A model generated the notes under the pieces. The model did no database searches, had not been told where the DNA came from, and was given only the letters and a program-made list of their open reading frames with translations. Shown here in pieces: positions 54,704-64,000 of a stretch of 64,000 bases of DNA (positions within the stretch are counted from its first letter, which is position 1; each line of letters starts with the position of its first letter). The DNA comes from an uncultured beta proteobacterium. GTDB lineage: Bacteria; Pseudomonadota; Gammaproteobacteria; Burkholderiales; SG8-39. The stretch is taken from contig CAIOLO010000127.1 in the NCBI GenBank assembly GCA_903859155.1, forward strand, positions 99,570-163,569, written 5' to 3'. Position numbers and translations under genes: made by a program.

Positions 54704-56980
54704 CTACTCGGCGCGCGCCGGCACCAGCACCTCGCGATTGCCGTTGGATTGCATCGGCGAGACCAGGCCGGCCTGCTCCATCTGCTCGATCAGGCGGGCC
54801 GCGCGGTTGTAGCCGATGCGCAGGTGCCTCTGCACCAGTGAAATCGACGGGCGCCGGGTTTGCAGAACGACCTGGACCGCCTGGTCGTAGAGCGCGTCGG
54901 CCTCCCCTCCGCCTGAATCGTTGCCGCCAAACACCAGATCGTTGCCATTGCCGCTTTCCGCGGCATCGAGCAGGCCTTCGACGTAGTCCGGCTCGCCCTG
55001 TGCCTTGAGGTAGTTGACCACGGCATGCACCTCGTGGTCGGCAACATAGGCGCCATGCACGCGCTGCGGCAAGCCGGTGCCCGGCGGCAGGTAAAGCATG
55101 TCGCCCATGCCCAGCAGGGTCTCCGCGCCCTGCTGGTCAAGAATGGTGCGCGAATCGATTTTGGAGGAAACCTGAAACGCAATGCGCGTGGGAATGTTTG
55201 CCTTGATCAGTCCGGTGATGACATCCACCGATGGGCGCTGCGTGGCGAGGATCAGATGTATGCCGGAGGCGCGCGCCTTTTGCGCCAGGCGCGCGATCAA
55301 CTCTTCCACCTTTTTGCCGGTGACCATCATCATGTCGGCCAGTTCGTCGATCAGCACGACTATATGCGGCAGTTTCACCAGCGGCACCGGCTCGCCGGTA
55401 TCGATGGTGGCCGGATCGTGCAGCAGCGTGCCGGATTTTTCCGCATCGGCCACCTTGTGGTTGTAGCCGGAAAGATTGCGCACGCCCACCCACGACATGA
55501 GCTTGTAGCGCCGCTCCATCTCGCCCACACACCACATCAGCGCGCTGCCGGCCTGCTTCATGTCGGTGACCACCGGGGCCAGCAGGTGGGGAATATCCGC
55601 ATACACCGAGAGTTCAAGCATTTTCGGGTCGACCATGATCAGCCGCACATCGCGCGGCTCTGCCTTGTATAGCAAGGACAGAATCATCGCGTTGATGGCC
55701 ACCGATTTTCCCGAACCGGTAGTGCCGGCCACCAGCAGGTGCGGCATCTTCGCCAAGTCTGCCACCACCGGGTTGCCGGAGATGTCCTTGCCAAGCACCA
55801 GCGTGAGCGGAGAACTCATGTCGTGATAGGCCTTCGAGGACAGGATTTCCGACAGGCGCACGATCTGCCTATGCGGATTGGGAATCTCCAGGCCCATGCA
55901 GGACTTGCCGGGAATGGTCTCCACCACGCGTATGCTGATCACCGACAGCGCGCGCGCGAGGTCCTTGCCGAGGTTCATGATCTGACTGCCCTTGACCCCG
56001 GTGGCAGGCTCGATCTCATATCGTGTGATCACCGGCCCCGGATAGGCGGCAACGACCTTCACCAGGACGCCGAAATCACCGAGTTTCTTCTCGATCAGGC
56101 GCGAGGTGTACTCGAGCGTTTCCGCCGACAGCTTCTCGACGTTTTCGTCCGCTTCATCGAGAAGTTTGAGCGGCGGCAACGGCGTGTCGGGCAGATCCTG
56201 GAACAGGGGCGCCTGCTTTTCCTTCTGCACGCGCGGCGATTTGGGGATTTCAACGACCGCCTGGGTGATCGTGATCGGTTGATGCTCCTCGATCAGGTAC
56301 TCGCGCTTTTCCTCGACCACCGCCTCGCGCTCCTCCGCGGCGACTTCGCCGGCCTTGCGGTCCTGCCGCGCGGACCAGCGGTTGAGAGCAAACCCATAGA
56401 GCCATTCCAGACTCGCACCGACAGCCTCCAGTGCCGCGAACCAGGAGACGCCGGAAAACAGCGACAACCCGATACCGATCAGCGTGAGCAACAGCAACGT
56501 CGTGCCGGTAAACCCCGATAGCGGAACCAGCCATTGCGTGATGACAGCACCGATCATTCCGCCCGGAGCGAGCGGCAAGGCGGCCTTGAGAGAGTGCAGG
56601 CGCAGTGCTTCGAGTCCGCTGGAGGCCGCAAGAAGCACGGCAAAGCCGAAAATGGCAATCAGAAACGGCTTGCGATCACTGATCGAGCTGCCATCCAGGC
56701 GCCGATAACCCCAGACAACCGAATAAACCAGGAAAAGCACCCACCAGTAGGCCGACACACCGAACAGGTACAGCAGCACGTCGGCAACCCACGCGCCCGC
56801 GCGGCCTCCGGCGTTATGAATCTGAAGGCCGGCCGTGGCATGCGACCAGCTGGGATCGCCGCGATCAAACGTAAACAGAATCAGGGCAAGATATAGCGCC
56901 CCCGCAATCAGCAGGAACCACCGGGATTCACGCAACAAGGTCGCGACTTTCCCAGGCAAAGGTGCTTGATTTTCCGTCAC
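54704..56980 (-). CDS. ftsK: DNA translocase FtsK
   Basis: The product is 758 residues. There are four or five N-terminal membrane segments (residues about 15-195). A short, charged linker follows (unlike the very long linker of E. coli FtsK), then the alpha/beta motor with Walker [17 protein letters not shown] (about 418) and Walker [13 protein letters not shown]. The C-terminal winged-helix gamma domain reads [20 protein letters not shown]. It couples chromosome segregation and dimer resolution at XerCD/dif to division. It starts a run with lolA, rarA and serS. Confidence 0.97.
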   Translation of the reverse strand: MTENQAPLPGKVATLLRESRWFLLIAGALYLALILFTFDRGDPSWSHATAGLQIHNAGGRAGAWVADVLLYLFGVSAYWWVLFLVYSVVWGYRRLDGSSISDRKPFLIAIFGFAVLLAASSGLEALRLHSLKAALPLAPGGMIGAVITQWLVPLSGFTGTTLLLLTLIGIGLSLFSGVSWFAALEAVGASLEWLYGFALNRWSARQDRKAGEVAAEEREAVVEEKREYLIEEHQPITITQAVVEIPKSPRVQKEKQAPLFQDLPDTPLPPLKLLDEADENVEKLSAETLEYTSRLIEKKLGDFGVLVKVVAAYPGPVITRYEIEPATGVKGSQIMNLGKDLARALSVISIRVVETIPGKSCMGLEIPNPHRQIVRLSEILSSKAYHDMSSPLTLVLGKDISGNPVVADLAKMPHLLVAGTTGSGKSVAINAMILSLLYKAEPRDVRLIMVDPKMLELSVYADIPHLLAPVVTDMKQAGSALMWCVGEMERRYKLMSWVGVRNLSGYNHKVADAEKSGTLLHDPATIDTGEPVPLVKLPHIVVLIDELADMMMVTGKKVEELIARLAQKARASGIHLILATQRPSVDVITGLIKANIPTRIAFQVSSKIDSRTILDQQGAETLLGMGDMLYLPPGTGLPQRVHGAYVADHEVHAVVNYLKAQGEPDYVEGLLDAAESGNGNDLVFGGNDSGGGEADALYDQAVQVVLQTRRPSISLVQRHLRIGYNRAARLIEQMEQAGLVSPMQSNGNREVLVPARAE

Positions 56981-57082
56981 TTTTCCCTTGATTTGCGCAC
57001 AGACAGGAGATTGACTGCAGGCACGATTCTAACAGGCCGGGTACAAATTTTGACGGCGCTCAACGGGCAGCAAACCACGGAC

Positions 57083-57109
57083 AAAAAAATCCCCGCTCGC
57101 GGCGGGGAT
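57083..57109 (-). terminator. Rho-independent terminator after FecR-domain gene
   Basis: On the minus strand the 8-bp stem ATCCCCGC/GCGGGGAT with a 5-base loop is followed directly by seven T residues. It lies 20 bases past the stop at 57129. Confidence 0.85.
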
Positions 57110-57128
57110 CTTAGCCGCGGGCTTTCGC

Positions 57129-57836
57129 CTAACGGACGACGCACTCCATGCTCTTGCCGGAATTGACCACCGTACCCCCGGTGATACTCTGGATGAACGA
57201 TGCCGGCGGCGTGAACTGCAGACCGGGATCCGTCGACAGGAATCGCGGCAGGCGGTCGCGGCTTTCGATTGAGCCAAACTGGCCTGCAAGATAACTGACC
57301 GCTCCGGCAGCGTTTTTGGCGACTATTTCGCCATCCGCCACGGAAACATAAACGCCGTCCTGAAGGCTTCCGCATTTTGTCGTCGCGCAGTCATCCGCGC
57401 CATAGGTCGTGCCGCGGATGCCGATGGTCGCCGTCGCCGTTTCCATCTGGTAGGCATCGGGGTCGCCGCGTTTGCCCACCAGGCCCGTTACTGCACGCAT
57501 CCCGCCCCTGATCAAACCGAAGAGCATGCTGTCTTTTTGCGGCTCAGCTTGCGTAAAATTGAAGCGATCGAGCTTTACCGAAGTGTTCGGCTTAAGGGTG
57601 ATCTGGCCGCCGTCCGGAAATTTGATCTGGGCGTAACTGTCGCGCTGGGTATTGATCGTATCGCCGTTCTGGATCTCGGATTTCTGCGAAAGAATGCGAA
57701 CCGACCCGTCGGCCTTGCGCACCGTCAGCATGCCCGAAAGCTGGGCTACGGCACCGTTGTCTGCCAGCACGGCGCCGGATATCAGCCCAACACCGCCGCC
57801 CATCAGCACTCCGATTATCTGTTTGCTTATCTTCAT
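57129..57836 (-). CDS. FecR-domain secreted protein
   Basis: The product is 235 residues from ATG 57836 (MKISKQIIGVLMGGGVG, signal peptide ending AVLA-DNGA); the GGAACA-type site upstream supports it. The FecR core follows: VRKADGSVRILSQKSEIQNG, DTINTQRDSYAQIKFPDGGQ, ITLKPNTSVKLDRF and TIGIRGTTYGADD. Unlike sigma-regulator FecR proteins it has no transmembrane anti-sigma segment, so it is probably a periplasmic or surface protein. Nearby giant beta-repeat proteins and FecR-domain partners often occur together in betaproteobacteria. A clear terminator follows. Confidence 0.88.
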   Translation of the reverse strand: MKISKQIIGVLMGGGVGLISGAVLADNGAVAQLSGMLTVRKADGSVRILSQKSEIQNGDTINTQRDSYAQIKFPDGGQITLKPNTSVKLDRFNFTQAEPQKDSMLFGLIRGGMRAVTGLVGKRGDPDAYQMETATATIGIRGTTYGADDCATTKCGSLQDGVYVSVADGEIVAKNAAGAVSYLAGQFGSIESRDRLPRFLSTDPGLQFTPPASFIQSITGGTVVNSGKSMECVVR

Positions 57837-57927
57837 CGCTTGTTCCTTTCGGGACTGACCCACCGTTCGCATAATCTAGGCCTAATCCCACCCGGATAAC
57901 AGGGAATATGTCACGCACAAGTCCTTG

Positions 57928-57948
57928 AATTCACCGTTTTTGTGAATT
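57928..57948. promoter_or_regulatory. Inverted repeat between crp/fnr-like and fecR-like genes
   Basis: AATTCAC and GTGAATT form a perfect 7-base dyad around CGTTTTT, about 92 bases before the FecR-domain gene start. It may be an operator of that gene or an mRNA hairpin after the regulator; there is no U-tract in the direction of transcription. Confidence 0.35.
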
Positions 57949-57992
57949 TTTCGGCGCCGCAGCCCGGACCTGGGTTGCCACGATCGCCGCCG

Positions 57993-58667
57993 TCAGTCCA
58001 ATGCGAGAATGTTCTCCCTTAGAAAAATGGAACTGCCGCGAATTTCAATATATCCGCCAGTCTGCAGGTCTTTCATCACCCTGCTCACCATTTCGCGGGA
58101 GGCGCCGATCATCTTGGCAATATCCTGCTTGGCCAGTTTCTTGATGACGACTTTCTGGCCGTCGACGGATTCGGACATCTCCAGGAGCAATCTCGCCACC
58201 CTGCCGTAGACATCCATCAACGCCAGGCTGCCTATTTTCTTGTCTGCTTCGCGCAACCGCCGAACCAGGCCGCGCATCACGGCCATCGACAACTCGAAGT
58301 TATCCTCGAGGCATTTCTTGAAATCGCGCTTGGAGAGCGTAAAAAGCTCGCAGGATTCCAGGGCGACCACGCTGGCGGAACGCGGACTGTCATCCAGCAA
58401 CCCCATTTCACCGAAAAACTCGTTGGGATTGAGAATGGCCAGAATGACCTCGCGCCCCTCGTCATCGCCCATCATCACCTTCAACCGGCCGGAGATGATG
58501 ACGTAGAGGGAATCTGTCATGTCGCCCGCCGCAATGACGGTTGAATTGCGTGGATAACTCTTGCGCGATACAAGACTGGTCAGCAGTCCGAGTTGCGCCT
58601 CGGGCAGCACCGAGAACAAAGGCACGTTGCGCAGCAACAACGTCGATACATGGGCCTGGGTGGCCAT
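57993..58667 (-). CDS. Crp/Fnr-family transcriptional regulator
   Basis: The product is 224 residues. The N-terminal cyclic-nucleotide-binding fold (about 15-130) has STVIAAGDMTDSLYVIISGR and PNEFFGEMGLLDDSPRSASV, the phosphate-binding-cassette position reading PRSAS instead of the cAMP-type RSAT. The four-Cys oxygen-sensing cluster of FNR is absent. The C-terminal HTH has KQDIAKMIGASREMVSRVMK, where E and SR correspond to the FNR-type TTGA-reading residues. It may respond to another signal. Which sites it uses is unknown. Confidence 0.93.
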   Translation of the reverse strand: MATQAHVSTLLLRNVPLFSVLPEAQLGLLTSLVSRKSYPRNSTVIAAGDMTDSLYVIISGRLKVMMGDDEGREVILAILNPNEFFGEMGLLDDSPRSASVVALESCELFTLSKRDFKKCLEDNFELSMAVMRGLVRRLREADKKIGSLALMDVYGRVARLLLEMSESVDGQKVVIKKLAKQDIAKMIGASREMVSRVMKDLQTGGYIEIRGSSIFLRENILALD

Positions 58668-58801
58668 GGGCTTTCCCCTGTTACTTCTGTAGCCGCTTAT
58701 GGTAGCAGGTTCAATTGGCAGTCACCAAGCCAAGCCGCCGACCGGGTAGCGCCGTCGCGCCAGCCCAGCTAAGGCCTCGCGCCGCGCCTGTTGCACATGA
58801 C

Positions 58802-61800
58802 TCAGTTGCAGGTAGGCGAATTCGAATCTTCTGCCGTCAACCCGGCGCGGGTGCGGGACGCAAGTGTTTCGTCGTTCGCCGCGAAGATGAGGTAGCTGAG
58901 CAGGCTATCGTAGTTACGCGGCGTATTGGCAGTGATAAATGCCGAGGAGATGGACCTGTCACGTGCCAAGGTATAGGTGCCGCCGGTGCTGAAGAAGCCC
59001 TTTATCTCGTCGCCAAGTTCAATTTGAACGGTAGCGGCGCCATACAGACCGGATCCGGACCCGCCGATCAGTATCAAACCACCGGGGAGATTGAGAGTGT
59101 GGGTGACACCGCTGTTCACAGTAACCGAACTGCCCAGAGACACAGTGGCGCCGGATACATAGGAGATGGGTTTGCTCGCCCCGGAGCCGCCGATAAACAG
59201 GGAGATTTCGCCGCCATTGTGTATGCCCGCTGAACTGTTCCTGCCGGATCCGCCGATCAACACGATGTCACCGCCGGTGCGGATAATCAATTCATTCGGA
59301 TCGATATTCGCCGACGCACTGGATTGCCCGCTATTGGGGGTAATTCCGCCGCGCAGCGTGAGTGATCCGCCAATATCGATCTCTTTTTTTGCTGAAAACA
59401 AGAAAGCGTCAGCCGAAGCAAGCGCGCCACCGCCCAAAGCGGTACTGGTTATCGCCGTGCCCGCCGTAATATTGAAGTTGCTGGCATTGCCCGCGCCCAG
59501 ACCCTTGACCAGCATCTCGTTGCCTATCAGGCCCGCCACCGCCGTTGACTTTATTGCCGATCCCGGACCGGTTGATATGGCCGCGGTGGTGCCGCCACGC
59601 AGATTGATGTCTCCGGTGGTGTAAATCTCCAATTTTTCACGCGCCTCGATCACCACATCGGCGCGTTGTTCCAATCCCGGCACCGTCGAAGGCAACGGCG
59701 CGCTGGCGTCCAGATCAAGGCCGGCGACCGCCTGCGGCAATTGCCCTGCTGCCCTGGCTCCGACGATAATGTTGGTCGCCTTGACTTCGAGCGGGAACGC
59801 CGTGGCAGGCACCGCCCCACCGGTGTAGTACGAAACCGGTTGCGTTACGAGCGTCACCTTGCCGCTGCCACCGCCACCCTGTGGCAGCGCCCCCGGTGTT
59901 GTCGAACTGACCTCGGCGGCGCTCGCATTGGCGCGCAGGGTGAGATCACCCTTCATATAAATGGAACCGGTGAGGTCAATATTTCCCGTTGCCACCAGCT
60001 TCAGGTCATGATCGAACTGCTCGGCCGTCACCACGCCGTCAACGGTCACCGACAGTCGCTTGCCGACACTCACGCCCGCCTTGGCGGCGTCGGTGGGCGC
60101 GTTGATATTGATATCTCCGGCGGCGACGAGGTTGAGAGAACCGCCCGTCTGGCCCGCATTGATGTCGCTGTTGGTGACCTGGACATTCAAATTGATGTCG
60201 CCGGCCGTAGCGTAGATAAAGACATTCTTGCCGTTGACCGGGGTGTTGATCGTCTGCGAAGGCGCTATGAATGCGATGTCGGCTGCAGTACCCACCCCGG
60301 CCAGCGTGATGCCGTTGATGCTCTTGTACTTGATATTGCTCTCTGCGTAAGCAGCCGCCGGTGGCACCAGGCCCGCCGCCTTCCGCGTCTCCACGGTAAG
60401 CGGCCCGACACAATTGCCGGTGCCCGCCACGCCGCCGCAATCGCCAATGCCGGCAGGATTGGCTGAAGAAATCTTCAGATTCTCCAGCGTAATCGGCGCC
60501 GCCTGCGTGCCGTCATTGAAAGTAATGGCCTTCAATTTCCCCTGCGACTGCGACGAGGTGTAGAACGACTGCACTCCGGCATCCAATGTCGCACTTTGCG
60601 TTATCGGTCCGGTCGAATACATCGTGATGTCGCCGTTCATCGAGGTATAGCCTGAGCGGATCGGGGCGTTGATGTTGATCGGCCCAAGCTGGTAGCCGCT
60701 GGCATTCCCCCAACTGCCTTCGCTCACGTTGCTCATGCCCGAGGCGCGGCCCGCGACCAGCTTGATGTCGCCCGATGACGAATTGACCGCATCGTTGACG
60801 TTGATGGCGCCGCTGGAGCGCGCCACGATATTGCCGGTGGCAAGCAATCCGCCGCCGTTGGCCGCCACGGTCAATGATCCGCTCTGGACCGCCAAGTCGA
60901 TCGCGCCGCTGGCGGCGTCAACCGCGGTACCCGCGCCGGCGCCCGCCGGCCCGGAACGCGTCAGATTCAAATTGCCCGAGGCTGTGTTCAGCGTGATGTT
61001 GCCGGTGGCCGAGTTGTGCACCGCGATATTGGCGGTGCCGGAGTTGCCCAGGATGTTGGTGGTGGCGCCATTGGTGGTGGCGATCGTCAACAGGTGCGAA
61101 GCGGTGTTCTGCGTGCCGATTCTTCCGGTCGTGTTAGTCAGCGAGGCGGCGCGAATCTCGACATTGGGCGTGGAAACCGCAAAATCCACATTGCCGCCCA
61201 CATTAACCGTGTCGCCCTTGACTGTGTCGCCGACATAAAACGTTCCGGTTGCCGCCGTCTTGATCCGCGCAACGTCATCGGTGCTCAGACCCGCGCCGCT
61301 GGGCGCGAGGTTGATGATGTCATTGATCGACTGGGCGACAGTGACCGTGCTGGTATTAGCATCGATCGAACCCAGTGCGGAAGCGGTGAAATCCCAGTCC
61401 GTGCCGTTGAGTACGATGGGGTTGCTGTTTGAGTTGAGGCCGTTGGCTATGGTGATGAGACCGTTGCTGCCGCCGGCGCCGGCGTTGATGGTGAAAGGCT
61501 GATTGCTGGTGATCGGATTGGCAAAGCTGACGTTGCCGTTGGTCGCGGTAATGGTGCGCGTGCCCGCCGTGCCGCCCACCGCCACTGTGCCACCGCCATT
61601 CTGGGTGACGTGGCTGGCGGCCGTAATGTTGTCGTTGAGGCCCAGTCCGACGCTTGTCAGGGTCACCGCCCCGGCGCTTGTAATACCCACGGTATTGGCA
61701 AACGCGGCGTTGCTCACCGACTGCGGCCCCACCGTTCCGACCGTCACCAAATCGCCGTCCCGGTAAGTGATCGAACCGCCGGCGGTGGTGGTCGCGGCAA

Positions 61801-64000
61801 GCGTCGCCGCGTTGTTGGTAGCCGTTTGGACATCGATTGTTCCGCCCGCCGTCATCCCCAGCAGGTTGGCCGTTATCGCCCCGCCGGTCTGGCTGATCCC
61901 CGCGCCGGCTGCCAGCCTAACGTTCGCCGCGTTGCCCGCCGTGAGGTTCTGCGCAAGCGTCAGCCCGCTGCCGGTCTGGATCAGGATGTCAGTGGCCGTG
62001 CCCGTGGTGGTCACGCCGCTGGTGGTGGCGAAACTCGCGTTGCTCACGCTCTGCGAGCCCACCGACCCGATCGTCAGCGCATCGGTGTCACGGTAATCGA
62101 TCGTGCCGGCACTGGTTGTTGCAGCCAGGGTTCCGGCATTGTTGGTGGCCGTGGTGACATCGATGGTCCCGGCGGCTGTCATCCCCAGCAGGTTGGCCGT
62201 GATTGCACCACCGGTCTGGCTGATCCCGGCGCCGGCGGCCAGTCTCACGTTCGCCGCATTAGCCGCGGAAATAATCTGCGTAAGTGTGAGTCCTGTGCCG
62301 GTCTGGATCAGGATGTCCGTCCCCGCTCCCGTGGTGGTCAAACCGCTGGTGGCAGCAAAGCTCGCGTTGCTCACCGTCTGCGCGGCCACCGTGCCGATGG
62401 TCAGGGCATCGATGTCGCGGTAGTTGATCGTGCCGCTACTGGTGGTCGCCGCAAGCGTTGCCGCGTTGTTCGTGGCACTGGTAACATCGATCGTGCCGCC
62501 CGCCGTCATCCCCAGCGAATTGGCTGTGATGGTGCCGCTGGTCTGGCTGATCCCGGCGCCGGCTGCCAGCCTCACGTTTGCCGAATTGCCCGCCGTGAGG
62601 TTCTGCGTAAGCGTCAGCCCGGTTCCGGTCTGGAGCAGGATGTCCGTGCCCGAACCGGTGGTGGTTACGCCCGTGGTGGCAGCAAAGCTCGCGTTGCTCA
62701 GCGTCTGCGCGCTCACCGATCCGATCGTCACCGCATCCGTATCCCGGTAGCTGATTGCCCCGCTACTGGTGGTCGCCGCAAGCGTTGCGGCGTTGTTCGT
62801 GGCGGTGGTGACATCGATTGATCCGGCTGCCGTCATTCCTAGGAGATTTGCTGTTATCGCGCCGCCGGTTTGGCTGATCCCGGCGCCGGCTGCCAGTCTC
62901 ACGTTCGCGGCATTGGCAGCGGTGAGGTTCTGCGTAAGCGTGAGTCCTGTTCCGGCGTGGATCAGAATATCGGTGGCCGTGCCCGTGGTGGTGACGCCCG
63001 CGGTAGCGGCGAAGCTTGCGTTGCTCACCGTCTGCGCGGCCACCGTGCCAATAGTCAGGGCATCGACGTCCCGATAGTTGATCGTGCCGCTACTAGTGGT
63101 CGCTGCCAACGTTGCCGCGTTGTTCGTGGTTGTCGTAACATCAATCGTCCCAGCGGCCGTGATTCCAAGCAGATTGGCCGTGATTGTGCCACCCGTCTGG
63201 CTAATTCCTGCGCCAGCTGCCAGTCTCACGTTTGCCGAGTTGCCCGCCGTGACGTTCTGGGTGAGCGTTAGACCTGTGCCGGTGTGGATCAGGATGTCCG
63301 TGCCTGAGCCGGTGGTGGTGACGCCAGTGGTAGCGGCGAAGCTCGCGTTGCCCACCGTCTGCGCGCCCACCGATCCGATCGTCAGCGCATCCGTATCCCG
63401 GTAGCTGATTGCGCCACTACTCGTGGTCGCCGCAAGCGTTGCAACGTTGTTTGTGGCCGTGGTCACATCGATCGTACCCGCGGCCCTCATCCCCAAGAGA
63501 TTAGTAGTTATGCCACCGCCAGTCTGGCTGATGCCGGCGTCCGAGGCCAACCTTACGTTCGCAGATGAAATTGCGCCATTTAGAGTTATTGATCCTGCAC
63601 TAACCAATAGGTCACCTGTAGTCGTGAGTGCCTGTAGGCTCGCCGAACCCGCGCTGCCCCCGCCCGTCCCCGGCTTCGTAGCCACTGTCACCGAGGTGAG
63701 TGGCGTGGTGTTGCCAATGACCCCCAAGGCCACCGCCCCGCCGCTGACCGCCTCGGCGCCGGTGGCGCTGGTGTCAATCGAAAGCGCAAACGCGCCGTTG
63801 GTGGTCGAGGTGTTCTTGAAGGTCACCGCCCCCGGGGTGCCGGTTCCATCGACGCTGTCAGTGTCCATTGTCACATCCGTGGCGAGCACCACCGTCGCGA
63901 CGTTGGTGAGCGTCACATCGCCACCATCGGTGTTCAGCACCGCCCCATTCAAGGTCAGACTGCCGTCGTTCGTGCCCGTGGCCGACTTGGCCGTGCTCAC
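58802..64000 (-). CDS. Giant beta-strand-repeat secreted protein, filamentous-haemagglutinin-like (5' end outside window)
   Basis: At least 1,732 residues are present, and the frame continues beyond 64000. The sequence is Gly/Ala/Thr/Asn-rich and Cys-poor, made of short beta-strand units (GNITLNTASGNLNLTRSG, DIKLVAGRASGMSN), as in two-partner-secretion adhesins that fold as right-handed beta-helices. Six copies of a 109-residue unit (consensus NVRLAAGAGISQTGG...TLTQNLTA) lie between 63559 and about 61610. The C-terminal 400 residues change composition and end TRAGLTAEDSNSPTCN. The TPS secretion domain would be in the missing N-terminus; no TpsB/FhaC partner is in the window. Role: adhesion, biofilm or contact interactions (inferred). 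Confidence 0.85.
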   Translation of the reverse strand: MSTAKSATGTNDGSLTLNGAVLNTDGGDVTLTNVATVVLATDVTMDTDSVDGTGTPGAVTFKNTSTTNGAFALSIDTSATGAEAVSGGAVALGVIGNTTPLTSVTVATKPGTGGGSAGSASLQALTTTGDLLVSAGSITLNGAISSANVRLASDAGISQTGGGITTNLLGMRAAGTIDVTTATNNVATLAATTSSGAISYRDTDALTIGSVGAQTVGNASFAATTGVTTTGSGTDILIHTGTGLTLTQNVTAGNSANVRLAAGAGISQTGGTITANLLGITAAGTIDVTTTTNNAATLAATTSSGTINYRDVDALTIGTVAAQTVSNASFAATAGVTTTGTATDILIHAGTGLTLTQNLTAANAANVRLAAGAGISQTGGAITANLLGMTAAGSIDVTTATNNAATLAATTSSGAISYRDTDAVTIGSVSAQTLSNASFAATTGVTTTGSGTDILLQTGTGLTLTQNLTAGNSANVRLAAGAGISQTSGTITANSLGMTAGGTIDVTSATNNAATLAATTSSGTINYRDIDALTIGTVAAQTVSNASFAATSGLTTTGAGTDILIQTGTGLTLTQIISAANAANVRLAAGAGISQTGGAITANLLGMTAAGTIDVTTATNNAGTLAATTSAGTIDYRDTDALTIGSVGSQSVSNASFATTSGVTTTGTATDILIQTGSGLTLAQNLTAGNAANVRLAAGAGISQTGGAITANLLGMTAGGTIDVQTATNNAATLAATTTAGGSITYRDGDLVTVGTVGPQSVSNAAFANTVGITSAGAVTLTSVGLGLNDNITAASHVTQNGGGTVAVGGTAGTRTITATNGNVSFANPITSNQPFTINAGAGGSNGLITIANGLNSNSNPIVLNGTDWDFTASALGSIDANTSTVTVAQSINDIINLAPSGAGLSTDDVARIKTAATGTFYVGDTVKGDTVNVGGNVDFAVSTPNVEIRAASLTNTTGRIGTQNTASHLLTIATTNGATTNILGNSGTANIAVHNSATGNITLNTASGNLNLTRSGPAGAGAGTAVDAASGAIDLAVQSGSLTVAANGGGLLATGNIVARSSGAINVNDAVNSSSGDIKLVAGRASGMSNVSEGSWGNASGYQLGPININAPIRSGYTSMNGDITMYSTGPITQSATLDAGVQSFYTSSQSQGKLKAITFNDGTQAAPITLENLKISSANPAGIGDCGGVAGTGNCVGPLTVETRKAAGLVPPAAAYAESNIKYKSINGITLAGVGTAADIAFIAPSQTINTPVNGKNVFIYATAGDINLNVQVTNSDINAGQTGGSLNLVAAGDININAPTDAAKAGVSVGKRLSVTVDGVVTAEQFDHDLKLVATGNIDLTGSIYMKGDLTLRANASAAEVSSTTPGALPQGGGGSGKVTLVTQPVSYYTGGAVPATAFPLEVKATNIIVGARAAGQLPQAVAGLDLDASAPLPSTVPGLEQRADVVIEAREKLEIYTTGDINLRGGTTAAISTGPGSAIKSTAVAGLIGNEMLVKGLGAGNASNFNITAGTAITSTALGGGALASADAFLFSAKKEIDIGGSLTLRGGITPNSGQSSASANIDPNELIIRTGGDIVLIGGSGRNSSAGIHNGGEISLFIGGSGASKPISYVSGATVSLGSSVTVNSGVTHTLNLPGGLILIGGSGSGLYGAATVQIELGDEIKGFFSTGGTYTLARDRSISSAFITANTPRNYDSLLSYLIFAANDETLASRTRAGLTAEDSNSPTCN
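61610..63559 (-). repeat. 327-bp in-frame tandem repeats in the giant surface protein
   Basis: There are five full units (63559-63233, 63232-62906, 62905-62579, 62578-62252, 62251-61925) and a diverged sixth (61924 to about 61610), each 109 codons. Units 1 and 3 share SSGAISYRDTDA and GNSA ends, while units 2 and 4 share SSGTINYRD, TIGTVAAQTVSNASF and ANAA ends, indicating a 654-bp higher-order duplication. Confidence 0.9.

Noticed and set aside
55739..56521. Plus-strand frames opposite ftsK
   Set aside because: Compositional shadows of a strongly conserved gene.
61610..62821. A long plus-strand open frame and several 100-residue frames across the giant protein gene
   Set aside because: They repeat with the 327-bp unit because its length is divisible by three; the protein pattern is only a mirror of the real minus-strand repeats.
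61610..63559. Possible CRISPR-like regular repeats
   Set aside because: The units are 327 bp, in frame and fully coding, without short repeats and unique spacers.

Overview
The window looks like the chromosome of a GC-rich betaproteobacterium, most likely of the order Burkholderiales. The main reasons are the very high number of Bug/TctC-type periplasmic binding proteins, and the core block ftsK - lolA - rarA - serS - tRNA-Ser, an order familiar from that group (from memory; no search was run).

Layout. (1) 1-8.6 kb: the end of a double-AAA+ (Cdc48-like) ATPase; an AttEFGH-like ABC export operon (ATPase, fused FtsX-type permease, Tat-exported lipocalin-like AttH protein); a Bug protein; a CBS-domain protein with an FNR-type box upstream; and an unusual response regulator. 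(2) 8.7-46.1 kb: a catabolic accessory region. It holds 12 intact Bug genes and 4 broken ones, four long AMP-forming acyl-CoA synthetase genes, an enoyl-CoA hydratase, split and fused MaoC-type dehydratases, a metallo-beta-lactamase-fold hydrolase, an amidohydrolase, a molybdenum hydroxylase large subunit and a UbiD-type decarboxylase. No TctA/TctB membrane subunits are present. The acyl-CoA synthetase/dehydratase module has been tandemly copied (period about 3.05 kb) and is partly decayed. Between 31 and 38 kb the region contains scrap: an IS3-type fragment, a truncated LuxR-type regulator, a probable group II intron 3' end, and three toxin-antitoxin pairs. (3) 46.3-50.1 kb: an eroded defence segment. 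BREX genes brxA and brxB are present, but brxB runs at its 3' end directly into the interior of a convergent RecQ-like helicase, so the rest of the system is gone. A recombinase C-terminal fragment follows. (4) 50.1-58.7 kb: core genes, all on the minus strand: tRNA-Ser(CGA), an MDR oxidoreductase, serS, rarA, lolA, ftsK, a FecR-domain protein and a Crp/Fnr regulator. (5) 58.8-64 kb: the C-terminal 1.7 kilo-residues of a giant beta-strand-repeat secreted adhesin-like protein with 327-bp tandem repeats. It continues beyond the window.

How the genes work together (inference). The accessory region reads as a set of small catabolic modules. Each has a periplasmic capture protein beside a CoA-activating ligase, hydratases or another degradative enzyme, probably for carboxylic or aromatic acids. 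Palindromes matching or nearly matching the FNR consensus TTGAT-N4-ATCAA lie upstream of a Bug/Mo-hydroxylase/UbiD run, of another Bug gene and of the CBS protein. This suggests that part of the region responds to oxygen. The amount of truncation, duplication and TA/defence debris next to tRNA-Ser suggests an ageing genomic island.
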